This document shows positions 5,306 through 6,621 of a DNA stretch of 6,621 bases, one piece after another; position 1 is the first letter of the stretch; each line of letters begins with the position of its first letter. The position numbers and the translations under genes were made by a program. The notes beneath the pieces were generated by a model. It was not told where the DNA came from, searched no databases, and was given only the letters and a program-made list of their open reading frames with translations. Origin of the DNA: an uncultured Bacilli bacterium (lineage in GTDB: Bacteria > Bacillota_I > Bacilli_A > RF39 > UBA660); contig CANROY010000051.1 in assembly GCA_947632355.1 (NCBI GenBank), positions 1 to 6,621 of the forward strand, written 5' to 3'.

Positions 5306-6556
5306 ATGAAAAAGAATGTAATTGTAAAAGAAGTAAAAGTAGATGGAAAAGATTGGGAAAAGTATTTAGACAATGCTTTTAAGAAAAAAAATAAAGATGT
5401 AAAATTAGATGGTTTTAGAAAAGGTGCTGCACCAAAAGATATTTATATTAAAAAATTTGGTTTAGAATCTCTTTATATGGATGCGGTAGATAGTGCTGTT
5501 GATGCTACTTATAAAAAAATATTAGAAAGTGAAGACATTACACCTGTTTGTGAACCAAAATTAGATGTAAAAAGTATTAATGAAAAAGAATGTGTATTAG
5601 AATATACTTTTATTACTGCTCCAGAAGTAACTTTAGGGGAATATAAAAATTTAAAAATTAAAAAACCTACTGCTAAAGTTACCAAAGAAGAATTAGAAGC
5701 CGAAATCGAATCTTTAAGAAATAAATATGCGGAAATTAAAGTGAAAAAAGAAGGTGCCAAAGTTGAAAAAGGCGACACCGCTGTTATTGACTTTAAAGGC
5801 TACGTAGATGGTAAAGAATTAGAAGGTGGAACTGGAGAAAATTATCCACTTGAAATTGGTTCTAATACGTTTATTCCAGGTTTTGAAGATGGAGTGATCG
5901 GTTTAAAAGTTGGAGAAACAAAAGAATTAAATTTAAAATTTCCTGAAAATTACACAGAAGAATTAAAAAATAAAGATGTTAAATTTGAAGTAAAAGTAAA
6001 TGAAATTAAAGAAAGAATTTTACCAGAATTAAATGAAGACTTTTATCTTGATTTAGGCTACGAAGATGTTAAAACTAAAGAAGATTTTGATAAAAAGGTT
6101 GAAGAAGGCATTAAAGCACGTAAAGAAGCTGAAATTGAAGATCAATATATTGAAGATTGTCTAGCAAAAGCAAGTGACAATATGAAAATTGATATTAATG
6201 AAGAAATATTAGATGACGAAATTCATCGTATGATTCATCAATTTGAACAACAATTACAAATGCAAGGTTTAAATATTGAACAATACTATGAATTTAGTGG
6301 TATGACACATGAAAAATTACATGAACAAATGGAACCTGAAGCAACCAAACGAGTTAAATATCGTTATTTACTAGAAAAAGTTGCTGAAGTAGAAAATATT
6401 GAAATTAGTGATAAAGATGCAGAAAAACAAGCCGATGAAATGGCTGAAAATTATGGTATAACGAAAGAGGAATTATTAAAAGCCTATGGTAGTTTAGATG
6501 TTGTTAAATACGATATGAAAATGCATAAAGCTATTGAAATTATAAAAGGAGAATAA
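5306..6556 (+). CDS. tig: Trigger factor, ribosome-associated chaperone and peptidyl-prolyl isomerase
   Basis: This protein of 416 residues (about 430 in most relatives) binds at the ribosome exit tunnel and shields nascent chains. The ribosome-docking loop GFRKGAAPKD (36-45) is intact. The FKBP-type isomerase domain spans about 154-245, with EKGDTAVIDFKGYVDGKE (154-171), IGSNTFIPGFEDGVIGL (184-200) and FPENYTEEL (212-220). The helical C-terminal arms (about 250-416) include QFEQQLQMQGLNIEQYYEFS (322-341) and PEATKRVKYRYLLEKVAE (354-371). The N-terminus is short: only about 16 residues precede W17, so the first strand seen in B. subtilis trigger factor seems to be missing. ATG 5306 is preceded by AGAGGA (5295-5300), five bases away. 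An in-frame TTG at 5252 lies on the promoter and is rejected. It forms a separate transcription unit from greA. Confidence 0.96.
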   Translation: MKKNVIVKEVKVDGKDWEKYLDNAFKKKNKDVKLDGFRKGAAPKDIYIKKFGLESLYMDAVDSAVDATYKKILESEDITPVCEPKLDVKSINEKECVLEYTFITAPEVTLGEYKNLKIKKPTAKVTKEELEAEIESLRNKYAEIKVKKEGAKVEKGDTAVIDFKGYVDGKELEGGTGENYPLEIGSNTFIPGFEDGVIGLKVGETKELNLKFPENYTEELKNKDVKFEVKVNEIKERILPELNEDFYLDLGYEDVKTKEDFDKKVEEGIKARKEAEIEDQYIEDCLAKASDNMKIDINEEILDDEIHRMIHQFEQQLQMQGLNIEQYYEFSGMTHEKLHEQMEPEATKRVKYRYLLEKVAEVENIEISDKDAEKQADEMAENYGITKEELLKAYGSLDVVKYDMKMHKAIEIIKGE

Positions 6557-6568
6557 TCTTCTTTTTTT
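6544..6568 (+). terminator. Possible weak terminator at the tig stop codon
   Basis: AAAAGGAGAA (6544-6553) can pair with TTCTTTTTTT (6559-6568) around a five-base loop, using two G-U pairs. The T-run is part of the stem rather than following it, so this is weak. Transcription may instead continue into the next gene. Confidence 0.25.
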
Positions 6569-6607
6569 CTTGTAAATAATGTGTAGTATAACGTAAAAAA
6601 CTTTACA

Positions 6608-6615
6608 AAAAGGAG
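6608..6615 (+). promoter_or_regulatory. Ribosome binding site of a gene starting beyond the window
   Basis: AAAAGGAG (6608-6615) lies about six bases before the window end, the usual distance to a start codon. The 65 bases after tig otherwise hold only a T-rich stretch and a lone TATAAC (6587-6592) without a good -35. The downstream gene cannot be identified from this window. Confidence 0.6.
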
Positions 6616-6621
6616 TAGATT

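Noticed and set aside
5509..5778. Minus-strand open frame of 89 codons
   Set aside because: Lies inside tig; no domain was recognised and the coding signal belongs to tig.
6587..6592. TATAAC as a -10 for the next gene
   Set aside because: No acceptable -35 at 16-18 bases upstream and no TG extension; the downstream gene may be read through from tig.
6593..6606. GTAAA/TTTAC mini-inverted repeat before the last Shine-Dalgarno
   Set aside because: Five AT-rich pairs only, no supporting context; likely chance.

Overview
The window is about 69% A+T and carries nine complete genes, all on the + strand and tightly packed. It reads as an ordinary core-genome locus of a low-GC Firmicute (Bacillota). 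The protein set points to Bacilli or Erysipelotrichia-like gut lineages, but the exact taxon cannot be fixed from this sequence. UGA is a true stop codon: four genes end in TGA, three of them inside ATGA stop/start overlaps, and every Trp codon is TGG. The Mycoplasma code is therefore not in use despite the low GC.

Layout. Positions 1-158 are a non-coding leader with two inverted repeats and a strong extended -10 promoter. Positions 159-4703 hold seven genes that overlap or nearly touch: ireB (DUF965), ruvX/yqgF, a DUF1292 gene (yrzB-like), mltG, trmR (yrrM), trhP1 (yrrN-like) and trhP2 (yrrO). Their order matches, from memory, the Bacillus subtilis yrzL-yrrK-yrzB-yrrL-yrrM-yrrN-yrrO cluster, and they are almost certainly one transcript. 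After 39 bases comes greA (4743-5210), which may also have its own promoter inside the end of trhP2. A clear intrinsic terminator (5213-5243) closes that unit. A second consensus-like promoter then drives tig (trigger factor, 5306-6556). The window ends in a Shine-Dalgarno sequence for a further gene whose start codon lies just outside.

How the genes fit together. IreB (target of PASTA-kinase signalling) and MltG (terminates nascent peptidoglycan strands) relate to cell-wall control. RuvX is an RNase H-fold nuclease linked to rRNA processing or DNA repair. TrhP1/TrhP2 and TrmR are the U32-type hydroxylation proteins and the methyltransferase for the 5-methoxyuridine (mo5U34) wobble modification of tRNA. 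GreA rescues stalled RNA polymerase and trigger factor folds nascent chains. The grouping is a housekeeping one of growth, translation and wall genes.

I found no mobile element, CRISPR array, tRNA or rRNA gene, phage gene or defence system. I do not see a convincing undescribed system here. The least explained piece is the nested inverted repeat at 32-74 upstream of ireB. Other points worth checking are the cysteine-poor, short TrhP1, the shortened N-terminus of trigger factor, the very low tryptophan content, and the absence of udk before greA.
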